Of a stretch of DNA of 6,641 nucleotides, positions 1-5,069 are shown piece after piece. The notes beneath the pieces are model-generated. The model was not told the DNA's origin and did not search any database. It saw only the letters and a list, made by a program, of their open reading frames with translations. Both the position numbers and the translations under genes were made by a program. The stretch comes from an uncultured Butyricicoccus sp. Its GTDB lineage: Bacteria > Bacillota > Clostridia > Oscillospirales > Butyricicoccaceae. Location: contig URFQ01000107.1 of NCBI GenBank assembly GCA_900547195.1, forward strand, positions 1 through 6,641. Direction: 5' to 3'. The first letter of the stretch is position 1, and every line of letters begins with the position of its first letter.

Positions 1-220
1 GGAGCTCCCGGTCGGTAACCAGGGTGTTGAGGGTCAGGTAGACCTTTGCCCCCCGCAGGTGGCAATAAGAAACCGCCGCCGCAAACTCCTCCTCCGAGAA
101 ATTTTTCGCGTTGCGGCGGGCGTTAAAGTCCCCGTATCCCAGATAGACGGCGTCGGTGCCGTTCTGAACAGCCGCCGCCACGGCCTCCATGGACCCGGCG
201 GGGGCGAGCAATTCCAGCAT
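1..220 (-). CDS. U32-family peptidase / YrrO-PrtC-like protein, N-terminal part (runs off left edge)
   Basis: The minus strand opens with MLELLAPAGSMEAVAAAV, followed by QNGTDAVYLGYGDFNARR and later GAKVYLTLNTLV. These are the first beta-alpha units of the peptidase U32 family (YegQ/YhbU/YrrO/PrtC group). Family members are about 400 to 800 residues; only the first 73 codons are here, so the catalytic domain and any C-terminal extension cannot be judged. Some members are collagenase-like proteases and others act in tRNA or 23S rRNA hydroxylation, so the substrate is left open. The ATG at 218-220 is chosen because a GGGAGGA ribosome binding site lies about 8 bases upstream and the family motif begins at residue 2. 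It lies 50 bases downstream of zapA on the same strand and is probably co-transcribed with it, an arrangement I recall as common in Firmicutes. Confidence 0.85.
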   Translation of the reverse strand, partial: MLELLAPAGSMEAVAAAVQNGTDAVYLGYGDFNARRNAKNFSEEEFAAAVSYCHLRGAKVYLTLNTLVTDREL

Positions 221-241
221 AGACGGAATCCTCCCTGGCGG

Positions 242-259
242 GGGCGGCCAAAGCCGCCC
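242..259 (-). other. GC-rich hairpin between zapA and the U32 gene
   Basis: GGGCGGC at 242-248 and GCCGCCC at 253-259 form a perfect 7-bp stem around a 4-base loop. There is no T tract after it in the minus direction, so it is not a canonical terminator. It sits in the 50-base gap just ahead of the ribosome binding site of the U32 gene. It could mark an mRNA processing or stability point or slightly lower read-through; that role is inference. Confidence 0.35.
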
Positions 260-270
260 GCTCCGCTCTC

Positions 271-585
271 TTACTTCTTGTTCTGCAGCTTGAAGATCTC
301 CCGCTTGGCCTCGGACAGCTCCAGCTTCATCTTGGTGGCCTCCTCCAGGTACTCCTTGAGCTGGCGGCGCAGATTTTCGGCGGCCTCCACCTCCTTGAAG
401 TACTCGTCGGCAATGTTGACCGCCGCCAGGATGGCCCCATCCACCAGGGACACATGGGCTCCGCTCAAAACCTCCTCCACCTTGGCGTCCACGTGGGCGG
501 CCACCTTCTCGGTGTAGCTCGCCTCCTCGGTGCCCACCAGCGTATACTCCTGTCCGGCGATGGTGACGGTGACACGGTTTTTCAT
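271..585 (-). CDS. zapA: Cell division protein ZapA
   Basis: This 104-residue protein matches Gram-positive ZapA in length and layout. An N-terminal globular domain starts with NRVTVTIAGQEYTLVG (residues 3-18). The helix containing VDGAILAAVNIADEY (about 48-62) follows, and a charged, leucine-rich C-terminal coiled coil occupies about 63-101. ZapA is a cytoplasmic protein that binds FtsZ and promotes protofilament bundling at the division ring; the family dimerises through the coiled coil. The ATG at 583-585 is supported by AGGAGGGG five bases upstream. An extended -10 motif at 624-632 would give a leader of about 30 bases. The U32 gene follows on the same strand. Eleven of its 14 alanine codons are GCC, whereas GCG is favoured in the plus-strand genes examined. 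The assignment is secure at family level. Confidence 0.9.
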   Translation of the reverse strand: MKNRVTVTIAGQEYTLVGTEEASYTEKVAAHVDAKVEEVLSGAHVSLVDGAILAAVNIADEYFKEVEAAENLRRQLKEYLEEATKMKLELSEAKREIFKLQNKK

Positions 586-623
586 GGAAACCCCTCCTGA
601 CCATAGTGATTTAGGATTCGGAC

Positions 624-632
624 ATTATACCA
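624..632 (-). promoter_or_regulatory. Extended -10 promoter candidate for zapA
   Basis: On the minus strand this reads TGGTATAAT, matching the TGnTATAAT extended -10 consensus. No good -35 hexamer is present at 17 bases, which extended -10 promoters can tolerate. Transcription would start near 617, giving zapA a leader of about 30 bases that contains its ribosome binding site. Position and spacing make it the best candidate for the zapA-U32 unit. Confidence 0.5.
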
Positions 633-648
633 GGAAGCATCAGCGGAA

Positions 649-657
649 TGGTATAAT
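649..657 (+). promoter_or_regulatory. Extended -10 promoter candidate, rightward
   Basis: TGGTATAAT on the plus strand matches the extended -10 consensus, again without a recognisable -35 box. The predicted start near 664-665 coincides with the base of the hairpin at 665-698. A transcript from here would therefore begin with a stem-loop and run through the second hairpin towards the Cdd1-like gene at 817. It could also end early as a small RNA. Confidence 0.35.
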
Positions 658-664
658 GCGCTCT

Positions 665-698
665 GTTTTTCGGTTGCCCCGCAAGGGGCGGGAAAAAC
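665..698 (+). other. Long interrupted hairpin with GCAA tetraloop
   Basis: GCCCC (676-680) and GGGGC (685-689) pair around a GCAA loop of the stable GNRA class. Further out, GTTTTTC (665-671) pairs with GAAAAAC (692-698), with a small G-rich bulge and possible G-U pairs between. In neither direction is the stem followed by a T tract, so it does not look like an ordinary terminator. It starts where a transcript from the -10 element at 652-657 would begin. Confidence 0.45.
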
Positions 699-715
699 GG
701 CTGAAATGCAAGTGT

Positions 716-736
716 AATAGCCGCTTTGCGGCTATT
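716..736. other. Perfect 9-bp hairpin in the divergent intergenic region
   Basis: AATAGCCGC at 716-724 and GCGGCTATT at 728-736 are perfect reverse complements around a TTT loop. The bases after it on the plus strand are AT-rich but not a T run, so it would be at best a weak terminator. Its right arm overlaps a minus-strand TGATATAAT element (734-742). It may be the 3' stem of a short RNA starting near 665, or a structured leader; both are inference. Confidence 0.45.
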
Positions 737-780
737 ATATCATACGAAAAAGGTTACGGAAAGCAGGGAAGTATGATATA
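736..780. repeat. Second perfect 10-bp inverted repeat overlapping outward -10 motifs
   Basis: TATATCATAC at 736-745 and GTATGATATA at 771-780 are exact reverse complements with a 25-base spacer. Read outward, the left arm continues into TGATATAAT (minus strand, 734-742) and the right arm into TGATATAGT (plus strand, 774-782). This repeats the geometry of the inverted repeat at 623-658, a second pair of outward extended -10 elements. The arms could instead be an operator or an RNA stem. Confidence 0.55.
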
Positions 781-782
781 GT
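774..782 (+). promoter_or_regulatory. Extended -10 promoter candidate for the Cdd1-like gene
   Basis: TGATATAGT fits an extended -10 element with one mismatch in the hexamer. The hexamer 17 bases upstream, TTACGG (754-759), is a poor -35 match. Transcription would start near 789, giving a leader of about 28 bases that includes the AGGAGGG ribosome binding site at 803-809. It is the closest plausible promoter for the gene at 817. Confidence 0.45.
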
Positions 783-802
783 AGAAAAAAAGCAAATGTC
801 AC

Positions 803-809
803 AGGAGGG
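803..809 (+). promoter_or_regulatory. Ribosome binding site that fixes the start of the Cdd1-like gene
   Basis: AGGAGGG lies seven bases before the ATG at 817. A longer in-frame start exists at 796, but it would place this ribosome binding site inside the coding sequence and has none of its own. The ATG at 817 is therefore preferred. Confidence 0.75.
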
Positions 810-816
810 CACGCTT

Positions 817-1062
817 ATGGGGGAACTTCAGAAAATACCGGGGATCGGCAAAAATATGGAGCAGCATCTGCGCGCGCTCGGCTATGACACCATCGCCTCC
901 CTGCGGGGCGCCGACCCCGAGGAGATGTACGCACGCGAGTGCGCGATGTGCGGCGCATCGCTTGACCGCTGTGTGCTGTATGTATATCGCTGCGCGGTGT
1001 ATTTCGCCGAAACCGCGCGCCCCGACCCGGAAAAATGTAAGTGGTGGAACTGGAAGGACTGA
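817..1062 (+). CDS. Small helix-hairpin-helix protein of the Cdd1 ('pathogenicity locus') family
   Basis: This is an 81-residue cytoplasmic protein. Residues 7-17, IPGIGKNMEQH, form a helix-hairpin-helix motif of the kind that contacts the DNA backbone without sequence specificity. It continues into LGYDTIASLRGADPEEMY and then LDRCVLYVYRCAVYFAE (49-65), the signature of the Cdd1 family; length and order match. Despite the family's historical name, its function is not established. Five cysteines (42, 45, 52, 59, 74) include a CxxC pair at 42-45, which could bind a metal, but no binding has been shown here. It has its own promoter candidate (774-782) and a terminator downstream (1107-1141), so it is probably a single-gene unit, separate from the selenium operon. 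Nothing ties it to selenium metabolism except position. Confidence 0.8.
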   Translation: MGELQKIPGIGKNMEQHLRALGYDTIASLRGADPEEMYARECAMCGASLDRCVLYVYRCAVYFAETARPDPEKCKWWNWKD

Positions 1063-1063
1063 C

Positions 1064-1092
1064 TTGCATTGGGTTTGGCCATATGCTAAAAT
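1064..1092 (+). promoter_or_regulatory. Near-consensus promoter ahead of the selD operon
   Basis: TTGCAT (1064-1069) and TAAAAT (1087-1092) are separated by exactly 17 bases, and TGC (1084-1086) directly before the -10 supplies the extended element. This is the best promoter in the window. The predicted start is near 1099. It begins two bases after the stop codon of the Cdd1-like gene and reads towards selD, but a strong terminator lies only about 8 bases beyond the start point. Confidence 0.65.
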
Positions 1093-1106
1093 AAACGCAG
1101 GGAAGG

Positions 1107-1141
1107 AAGCGCGGCAGACAAGGGACTGCGGCGCTTTTTTT
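1107..1141 (+). terminator. Strong intrinsic terminator, possible attenuator for selD
   Basis: The arms at 1107-1117 and 1126-1136 pair over 11 positions with a single G-G mismatch around an 8-base loop. The last two T's of the right arm continue into a run of seven (1135-1141). This is a canonical Rho-independent terminator. It would end transcripts of the Cdd1-like gene. It would also stop nearly all transcripts from the promoter at 1064-1092 after about 43 bases. No upstream segment that could form an obvious antiterminator is visible. Confidence 0.85.
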
Positions 1142-1175
1142 ACACAAATGATGCGAGGGAAGGGATGCGTAGATC

Positions 1176-2204
1176 ATGGATGAAATTCAGTTTTGCCGGG
1201 GCGGCGGCTGCACGGCCAAGCTCGGCCCTGCGGCGCTCAGCCGGGTACTCGAAAAGCTGCCGCGGCCGACTGACCCCAATCTGCTCATCGGCGCCGAGTC
1301 GAGCGACGATGCGGCGGTGTACCGGCTGACGGACGAGCTTGCGATTGTCCAGACGCTTGATTTTTTTCCGCCCATGGTGGACGATCCATACACCTTTGGG
1401 CAAATTGCGGCCGCGAACGCGCTGAGCGACGTGTATGCCATGGGCGGACAGGTTGTAACCGCGCTCAACATCGTCTGCTTTCCCGAAAGCTGGGATTTAA
1501 ATCTCCTTGGCCGCGTGCTGCAGGGCGGCAGCGACAAGGTGACCGAGGCGGGCGGCTCGCTGGCGGGCGGGCATTCCATCGCGGACAGCGAGGTGAAATA
1601 CGGCCTTTCTGTCACGGGCGTGGTGCATCCGGACAAAATCCGCCCGAACAACGGCGGCCATGTGGGGGACCGGCTCATCCTCACCAAGCCGCTCGGCGTG
1701 GGGCTGGCATGCACCGCCGCCCGCGCGGGCGACCCTTCCGGGCTGCCGGACGCGGTGCGCAGCATGGCGACGCTCAACCGTTACGCCGCCGAAGCGGCGG
1801 ACAAGTACGAAATCCACGCCTGTACCGACGTGACCGGTTTCGGCTTTGCCGGACACCTGCATGAAATGCTGCGCCCCGATCTGACTGCGCGGGTGCAGGC
1901 GGCGGCGTTGCCGCATTTGCCGGGCACGCGGCATTTTATCGAGGAATTCTACCTGACCGCGGCGGCCCAGCGCAACCGCAATGCGGCGCAAGGGCGCGTG
2001 CGGTTCCGCGGCGCGGACTTTGCCACCGAGGAGCTGGCGTTTGACCCGCAGACCTCGGGCGGGCTGCTGTTTGCGGTCGCCGCCGCGGATGCGGATGCGC
2101 TGCTGCGCGACGTGCGGACGCTCGGCCTGCCGTGCGGCGTGGTTGGCGAACTGATGCCGCGCGTGGACGCCGAAATCATCATCGAAGGTACGATTGGAAC
2201 ATAG
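1176..2204 (+). CDS. selD: Selenide, water dikinase (selenophosphate synthetase), Cys form
   Basis: SelD makes monoselenophosphate from selenide and ATP. The 342 residues match the usual length. The glycine-rich N-terminal loop GGGCTAK holds Cys12 and Lys15, equivalent to E. coli Cys17 and Lys20; Cys stands where some SelDs carry selenocysteine, and there is no in-frame TGA. Metal/ATP-site motifs follow: DDAAVY (44-49), ANALSDVYAMGG (80-91), GGHSI (131-135), DVTGFGFAGH (218-227) and DPQTSGGLLFAV (290-301). The ATG at 1176 is the first possible start, since an in-frame TAG lies just upstream; AAGGGA at 1160-1165 is a moderate ribosome binding site. It heads an operon of SDMH maturation genes, so its product here probably serves the molybdenum hydroxylase cofactor rather than, or besides, selenocysteine or selenouridine synthesis. 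That role follows from known gene clusters, not from this sequence alone. Confidence 0.95.
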   Translation: MDEIQFCRGGGCTAKLGPAALSRVLEKLPRPTDPNLLIGAESSDDAAVYRLTDELAIVQTLDFFPPMVDDPYTFGQIAAANALSDVYAMGGQVVTALNIVCFPESWDLNLLGRVLQGGSDKVTEAGGSLAGGHSIADSEVKYGLSVTGVVHPDKIRPNNGGHVGDRLILTKPLGVGLACTAARAGDPSGLPDAVRSMATLNRYAAEAADKYEIHACTDVTGFGFAGHLHEMLRPDLTARVQAAALPHLPGTRHFIEEFYLTAAAQRNRNAAQGRVRFRGADFATEELAFDPQTSGGLLFAVAAADADALLRDVRTLGLPCGVVGELMPRVDAEIIIEGTIGT

Positions 2205-2208
2205 GAGG
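2203..2208 (+). promoter_or_regulatory. Ribosome binding site of yedF overlapping the selD stop codon
   Basis: AGGAGG begins inside the selD stop codon (TAG, 2202-2204) and lies nine bases before the ATG at 2218. It selects this start over an in-frame ATG at 2194, which would put the site inside the gene. It also suggests translational coupling to selD. Confidence 0.75.
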
Positions 2209-2217
2209 AAATACATT

Positions 2218-2886
2218 ATGGCAACGATTGTAGACGCCCGCGGGAAGGCTTGCCCGCAGCCGGTCATTGACACCAAAAACGCGCTGAAGGAGCACGGCGC
2301 GCCGGTCATCACGCTGGTCGATAACGAGATTGCGCGGCAGAACGTGGAAAAAATGGCGGCGCAGATGGGCCTGCCGGCCGCGAGCGACCTGATGGGGGAC
2401 GGCGCATACCGCATCGTCATCCAGCCGGCCGGCGCGGATGTGCTGGGCAGCGTGCTCGCCGGCGGCATGGAGCCGGCTGCGGGCGGGAATATGCGCCCCG
2501 GGGCTGCGCCCTGCCCGGACTGCATGCCCATGGATTTCGCGCCCCCTGCCGGGCCGGCCGTCGTCGTGCTGTCGTCATGCTGCATGGGCACGGGAGACGA
2601 CACCCTCGGCGCGGCGCTGATGAAGGGGTTTGTCTATGCGCTTACCCAGCTCGACCGCGCACCGGATACCGTGCTGCTCTATAACGGCGGCGCGAAGCTG
2701 TCTACCGAGGGCGCGGAGACGGTGGCCGACCTGCGCGCGCTTGCCGAAAACGGAACCGAGGTGCTTACCTGCGGAACCTGCCTGAACCATTACGGGCTGA
2801 CCGGCAAGCTTGCGGTCGGCGAGGTGACGAATATGTACGTGATTGCGGAAAAAATGGCGGCAGCGGGGAAGGTGATCCGGCCGTGA
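2218..2886 (+). CDS. yedF: Selenium metabolism protein YedF (TusA-like + DsrE-like domains)
   Basis: This 222-residue protein has the two-domain layout of the YedF family found beside orphan selD genes. Residues 1-75 are a TusA/SirA-like domain with the ACPQP motif; Cys12 is the equivalent of the persulfide-carrying cysteine of TusA. Residues 113-222 are a DsrE-like domain containing MGTGDDTLG (123-131), LMKGFVYALTQL (134-145), CGTCLNHYGL (185-194) and GEVTNMYVIAEKM (201-213). The family is believed to handle selenium or sulfur for SDMH cofactor maturation, but its biochemistry is unproven. The linker carries a CPDC motif (99-102) and there is a Cys pair at 121-122, giving more thiols than the core motifs need. 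The last codons overlap the GTG start of yqeB by four bases (GTGA). Confidence 0.92.
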   Translation: MATIVDARGKACPQPVIDTKNALKEHGAPVITLVDNEIARQNVEKMAAQMGLPAASDLMGDGAYRIVIQPAGADVLGSVLAGGMEPAAGGNMRPGAAPCPDCMPMDFAPPAGPAVVVLSSCCMGTGDDTLGAALMKGFVYALTQLDRAPDTVLLYNGGAKLSTEGAETVADLRALAENGTEVLTCGTCLNHYGLTGKLAVGEVTNMYVIAEKMAAAGKVIRP

Positions 2887-3691
2887 GGAATGTGGTTCTC
2901 GTGCGCGGCGCGGGCGACCTCGCCACCGGCACGCTCCTGCACCTGCACCGCTGCGGCTTCCGGGTGGCAGCCGCCGAATGCGCGCAGCCCTCGGCCATCC
3001 GGCGCGGCGCGGCGTTCAGCGAAGCGGTTTACGACGGCGCGGCGGAAGTGGAAGGCGTCCTCTGCCGTCTGGCGCGGGACGCCGGCGGCCTGGAGCGCTG
3101 CTGGGAACGCGGCGAGATCCCGCTGCTTGTGGATGAAACGCTTGCCTGGGGCCGCTGCGTCCGGCGGCGGTGGTGGACGCGATCCTTGCCAAACGCAACC
3201 TCGGAACCCGCCGCGGGACAGCGGAAATCACGATCGGCCTCGGGCCGGGCTTTACTGCCGGGCAGGATGTGGACGCGGTGGTGGAGACCATGCGCGGGCA
3301 CGACCTTGGGCGCGTGCTGTATCGCGGCGCGGCGCTGCCGGATACCGGCGTGCCCGGACAGATCGCCGGGGAGGGCGCAAAGCGCGTGATCCATGCCCCG
3401 GCGGACGGACGCATCGTCCACAGAGCCGCGATTGGCGATGTGGTCGAAGAAGGGCAGGCCATCGCCCTGCTGGGGGATACGCCGGTAAACGCGACGCTGA
3501 CCGGCGTGCTGCGCGGCCTGATCCGGGAAGGCTATCCGGTGACCAAGGGGCTGAAAATCGCGGACATCGACCCGCGGAGGGAGCAGCAGAAAAACTGCTT
3601 CACCGTATCGGACAAGGCGCGGTGCATTGCGGGCGGCGTGATGGAAGCCCTGCTGACGCTGGCGCGTGAAAAGGGGGTCCGGCTACTGTGA
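2883..3691 (+). pseudogene. yqeB: YqeB/EF2563-family SDMH system protein, broken by a one-base frameshift
   Basis: The gene reads from GTG 2883 (VVLVRGAGDLATGTLLHL, then AVYDGAAEVEGV and IPLLVDETLA). Around 3148-3151 the family sequence moves to the frame one base back, continuing as VVDAILAKRNLGT, IGLGPGFTAG, TGVPGQIAGEG and a C-terminus with DIDPR and CFTVSDKARCIAGGVMEA. Both halves are family-typical, and the span of 809 bases is one short of a multiple of three. One extra G in the run at 3148-3151 restores WGPLRPAAVVDAI and a 269-residue protein. The N-terminus resembles a Rossmann-like nucleotide-binding fold. Residues from about 3390 on (HAPADGRI, IGDVVEEGQAIALL) resemble a biotinyl/lipoyl-type barrel-sandwich domain. 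The family is tied to SDMH maturation by gene clusters, with no known reaction. Both ends keep GTGA overlaps with their neighbours, so this could be a sequencing error in an intact gene. Confidence 0.85.
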
Positions 3692-4821
3692 TCTATCTGG
3701 ACAGCGCGGCGACCAGCTTTCAAAAGCCGGGCTGTGTGGCGCAGGCCGTGTTTGACGCCATGCACGCCATCGCTTCCGGCGGCCGCAGCGCGCATGGCCT
3801 GGGGCTGGCCGCATCGCGCGTGGTGTACCGCTGCCGCGAGCAGATTGCGCAGCTGTTCGGCCTTGGGAACCCGCTGCGCGTGGCGTTCACGTCCGGTTCC
3901 ACCGAGGCGCTGAACCTTGCCGTTTCCGGCCTGTTCGGGCCGGGGGATCACGTGATTACCACGGCTTTGGAGCATAATTCGGTTTTGCGGCCGCTCTATC
4001 GCTCAGGCGCGGCGCTGACCGTGCTACCTGCGGATGGACGGGGCCGCATCGCGCCTGACGGCTTTGCCGCCGCCCTGCGCCCGAATACCAGGGGCGTCGT
4101 TTGCACGCATGCGTCCAATGTGACCGGAAATATGCTGGATTTGGCCAAAATAGGCGCGTTCTGCCGGGAAAACGGGCTGTATTTTGTGGTGGATGCATCG
4201 CAATCCGCCGGGGTGTTTGAAATCAGCATGGAAGCGCTTGGGATTTCGGTGCTGTGCTTCACCGGGCACAAGGGCCTGCTCGGCCCGCAGGGGACGGGCG
4301 GCCTGTGCGTGGCCGAAGGCGTGGATTTGCCGCCCCTCAAGGTAGGCGGCAGCGGGGTGCACAGCTTTGCGCATGCGCATCCGTCGGAGATGCCGGCCCG
4401 GCTGGAGGCGGGCACGCTCAATGCGCATGGCCTTGCCGGGCTGTCGGCGGCGCTCGAATGGCTGGAGGGACAGGGCCTGGAGCCGCTCCGGCGGCGGGAA
4501 CAGGCGCTTGCGCGCCGCTTTTACGAGGGCGTGCGGGCGATGCCGGAGGTGAAAATCTACGGCGATTGGGAAACCTCAAACCGCGCGGCAATTGTGGCGC
4601 TGAACCTCGGGGACGAGGACGCGGGGGCGGTGGCCGATGCGCTCTGGGAGGATTTCGGCATCTGCACGCGCGCGGGTGCACACTGCGCGCCGCTCATGCA
4701 CGAGGCGTTCGGCACCGAAGGGCAGGGGATTGTGCGCGTTTCGTTCTCGCATTTTAACACGGAGGCCGAGGTGGACGCCGCGGTTGCGGCCGTTTGCAGC
4801 CTGAGCGGGGGAAACGGATGA
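3688..4821 (+). CDS. Cysteine desulfurase-like PLP enzyme, EF2568 family
   Basis: This 377-residue fold-type I PLP enzyme starts with IYLDSAATSFQKP. Visible sites are His95 in ALEHNS (ring stacking on PLP), Asp169 in VVDASQSAG (pyridine nitrogen), Lys195 in FTGHKGLLGPQG (Schiff base) and Cys333 in RAGAHCAP (catalytic persulfide cysteine). The spacing is that of group II NifS/SufS/CsdB-like enzymes and most closely the EF2568 subfamily found in SDMH clusters. In this setting it probably releases sulfur from cysteine or selenium from selenocysteine and passes it to YedF, SelD or the DUF3343 protein. The class is clear; substrate and partner are inferred. The GTG at 3688 overlaps the yqeB stop (GTGA), with AAGGGGG about 10 bases upstream, and the stop overlaps the next ATG (ATGA). 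Confidence 0.92.
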   Translation: MIYLDSAATSFQKPGCVAQAVFDAMHAIASGGRSAHGLGLAASRVVYRCREQIAQLFGLGNPLRVAFTSGSTEALNLAVSGLFGPGDHVITTALEHNSVLRPLYRSGAALTVLPADGRGRIAPDGFAAALRPNTRGVVCTHASNVTGNMLDLAKIGAFCRENGLYFVVDASQSAGVFEISMEALGISVLCFTGHKGLLGPQGTGGLCVAEGVDLPPLKVGGSGVHSFAHAHPSEMPARLEAGTLNAHGLAGLSAALEWLEGQGLEPLRRREQALARRFYEGVRAMPEVKIYGDWETSNRAAIVALNLGDEDAGAVADALWEDFGICTRAGAHCAPLMHEAFGTEGQGIVRVSFSHFNTEAEVDAAVAAVCSLSGGNG

Positions 4822-5057
4822 TCCGGAAAAAACAGCCCCGCCTGATTGTGACCTTTCCAACCACGGCGGCGGCATTTCAAATGGAACAGGCCGCGCGGGA
4901 GCAAGGCTTTTCCGGGCGGCTGATCCCGGTGCCGCGCGAGTTGACTGCGGGCTGCGGCCTTGCATGGCGCGATGAGCCGGAACAGGAAGCAGCGCTGCGC
5001 GCCCTGCTCGCGGCAAAAGCGATTACGCACGAGGCCATATGCGTGCTGGTGATTTAG
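4818..5057 (+). CDS. DUF3343 protein, putative Se/S carrier
   Basis: This is a 79-residue protein with the full DUF3343 signature: VTFPTTAAAFQME (11-23), GRLIPVPRELTAGCGLAW (33-50) and a short C-terminal strand. Cys46 in AGCGLAW is the conserved residue that gives the family its 'putative Se/S carrier-like' name. It sits directly downstream of the EF2568-type desulfurase, as in Enterococcus faecalis (EF2568-EF2569), consistent with taking sulfur or selenium from it as a persulfide or perselenide; that transfer has not been shown. A longer in-frame start at 4794 lies inside the desulfurase gene. The ATG at 4818 is preferred because GGGGGA lies five to six bases upstream, it forms the ATGA overlap, and the family motif starts about ten residues in. 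Confidence 0.9.
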   Translation: MIRKKQPRLIVTFPTTAAAFQMEQAAREQGFSGRLIPVPRELTAGCGLAWRDEPEQEAALRALLAAKAITHEAICVLVI

Positions 5058-5061
5058 GAGG
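5056..5061 (+). promoter_or_regulatory. Ribosome binding site of the XdhC gene overlapping the DUF3343 stop codon
   Basis: AGGAGG begins within the TAG stop (5055-5057) and lies eight bases before the ATG at 5070. It repeats the selD-yedF arrangement and supports translational coupling and the chosen start. Confidence 0.7.
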
Positions 5062-5069
5062 ACAATCCC

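Larger units (their letters stand above)
623..658. repeat. Perfect 10-bp inverted repeat with extended -10 motifs in both arms
   Basis: CATTATACCA at 623-632 and TGGTATAATG at 649-658 are exact reverse complements separated by 16 bases. Each arm read outward is TGGTATAAT, an extended -10 promoter element, so the two arms could be back-to-back promoters. The symmetry also fits a binding site for a dimeric regulator, or a stem in RNA crossing the region. Which of these applies cannot be told from sequence alone. Confidence 0.6.

Noticed and set aside
665..736. The two hairpins as ordinary terminators
   Set aside because: Neither is followed by a T run in either direction, and no gene ends nearby pointing into them.
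530..781. 83-residue plus-strand frame across the divergent region
   Set aside because: It has no ribosome binding site, overlaps the zapA start and all the promoter and hairpin elements, and has no recognisable sequence.
586..816. 6S RNA, because it lies next to zapA in Gammaproteobacteria
   Set aside because: The interval lacks a roughly 180-base rod with a central bubble, and the zapA link is not a rule in Firmicutes.
1148..1183. Twelve-codon frame overlapping the selD start as a leader peptide
   Set aside because: It has no ribosome binding site, lies after the terminator, and has no run of regulatory codons.
1176..1230. SelD as a selenocysteine-containing protein
   Set aside because: The catalytic position is encoded by TGC (Cys12), and no in-frame TGA occurs in the gene.
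1497..2603. 368-residue minus-strand open frame antisense to selD and yedF
   Set aside because: It is a shadow of the well-supported selD and yedF genes, with no recognisable domain.
3141..3155. Programmed -1 frameshift in yqeB
   Set aside because: The direction would fit, but there is no canonical X XXY YYZ slippery heptamer, and the family is not known to need recoding. A lost G in a homopolymer is simpler.
2883..3389. 168-residue plus-strand frame as an independent short gene
   Set aside because: Its sequence after about codon 88 is Arg/Trp-rich and unlike any family, while the other frame continues the YqeB family exactly. It is the left half of a frameshifted gene.
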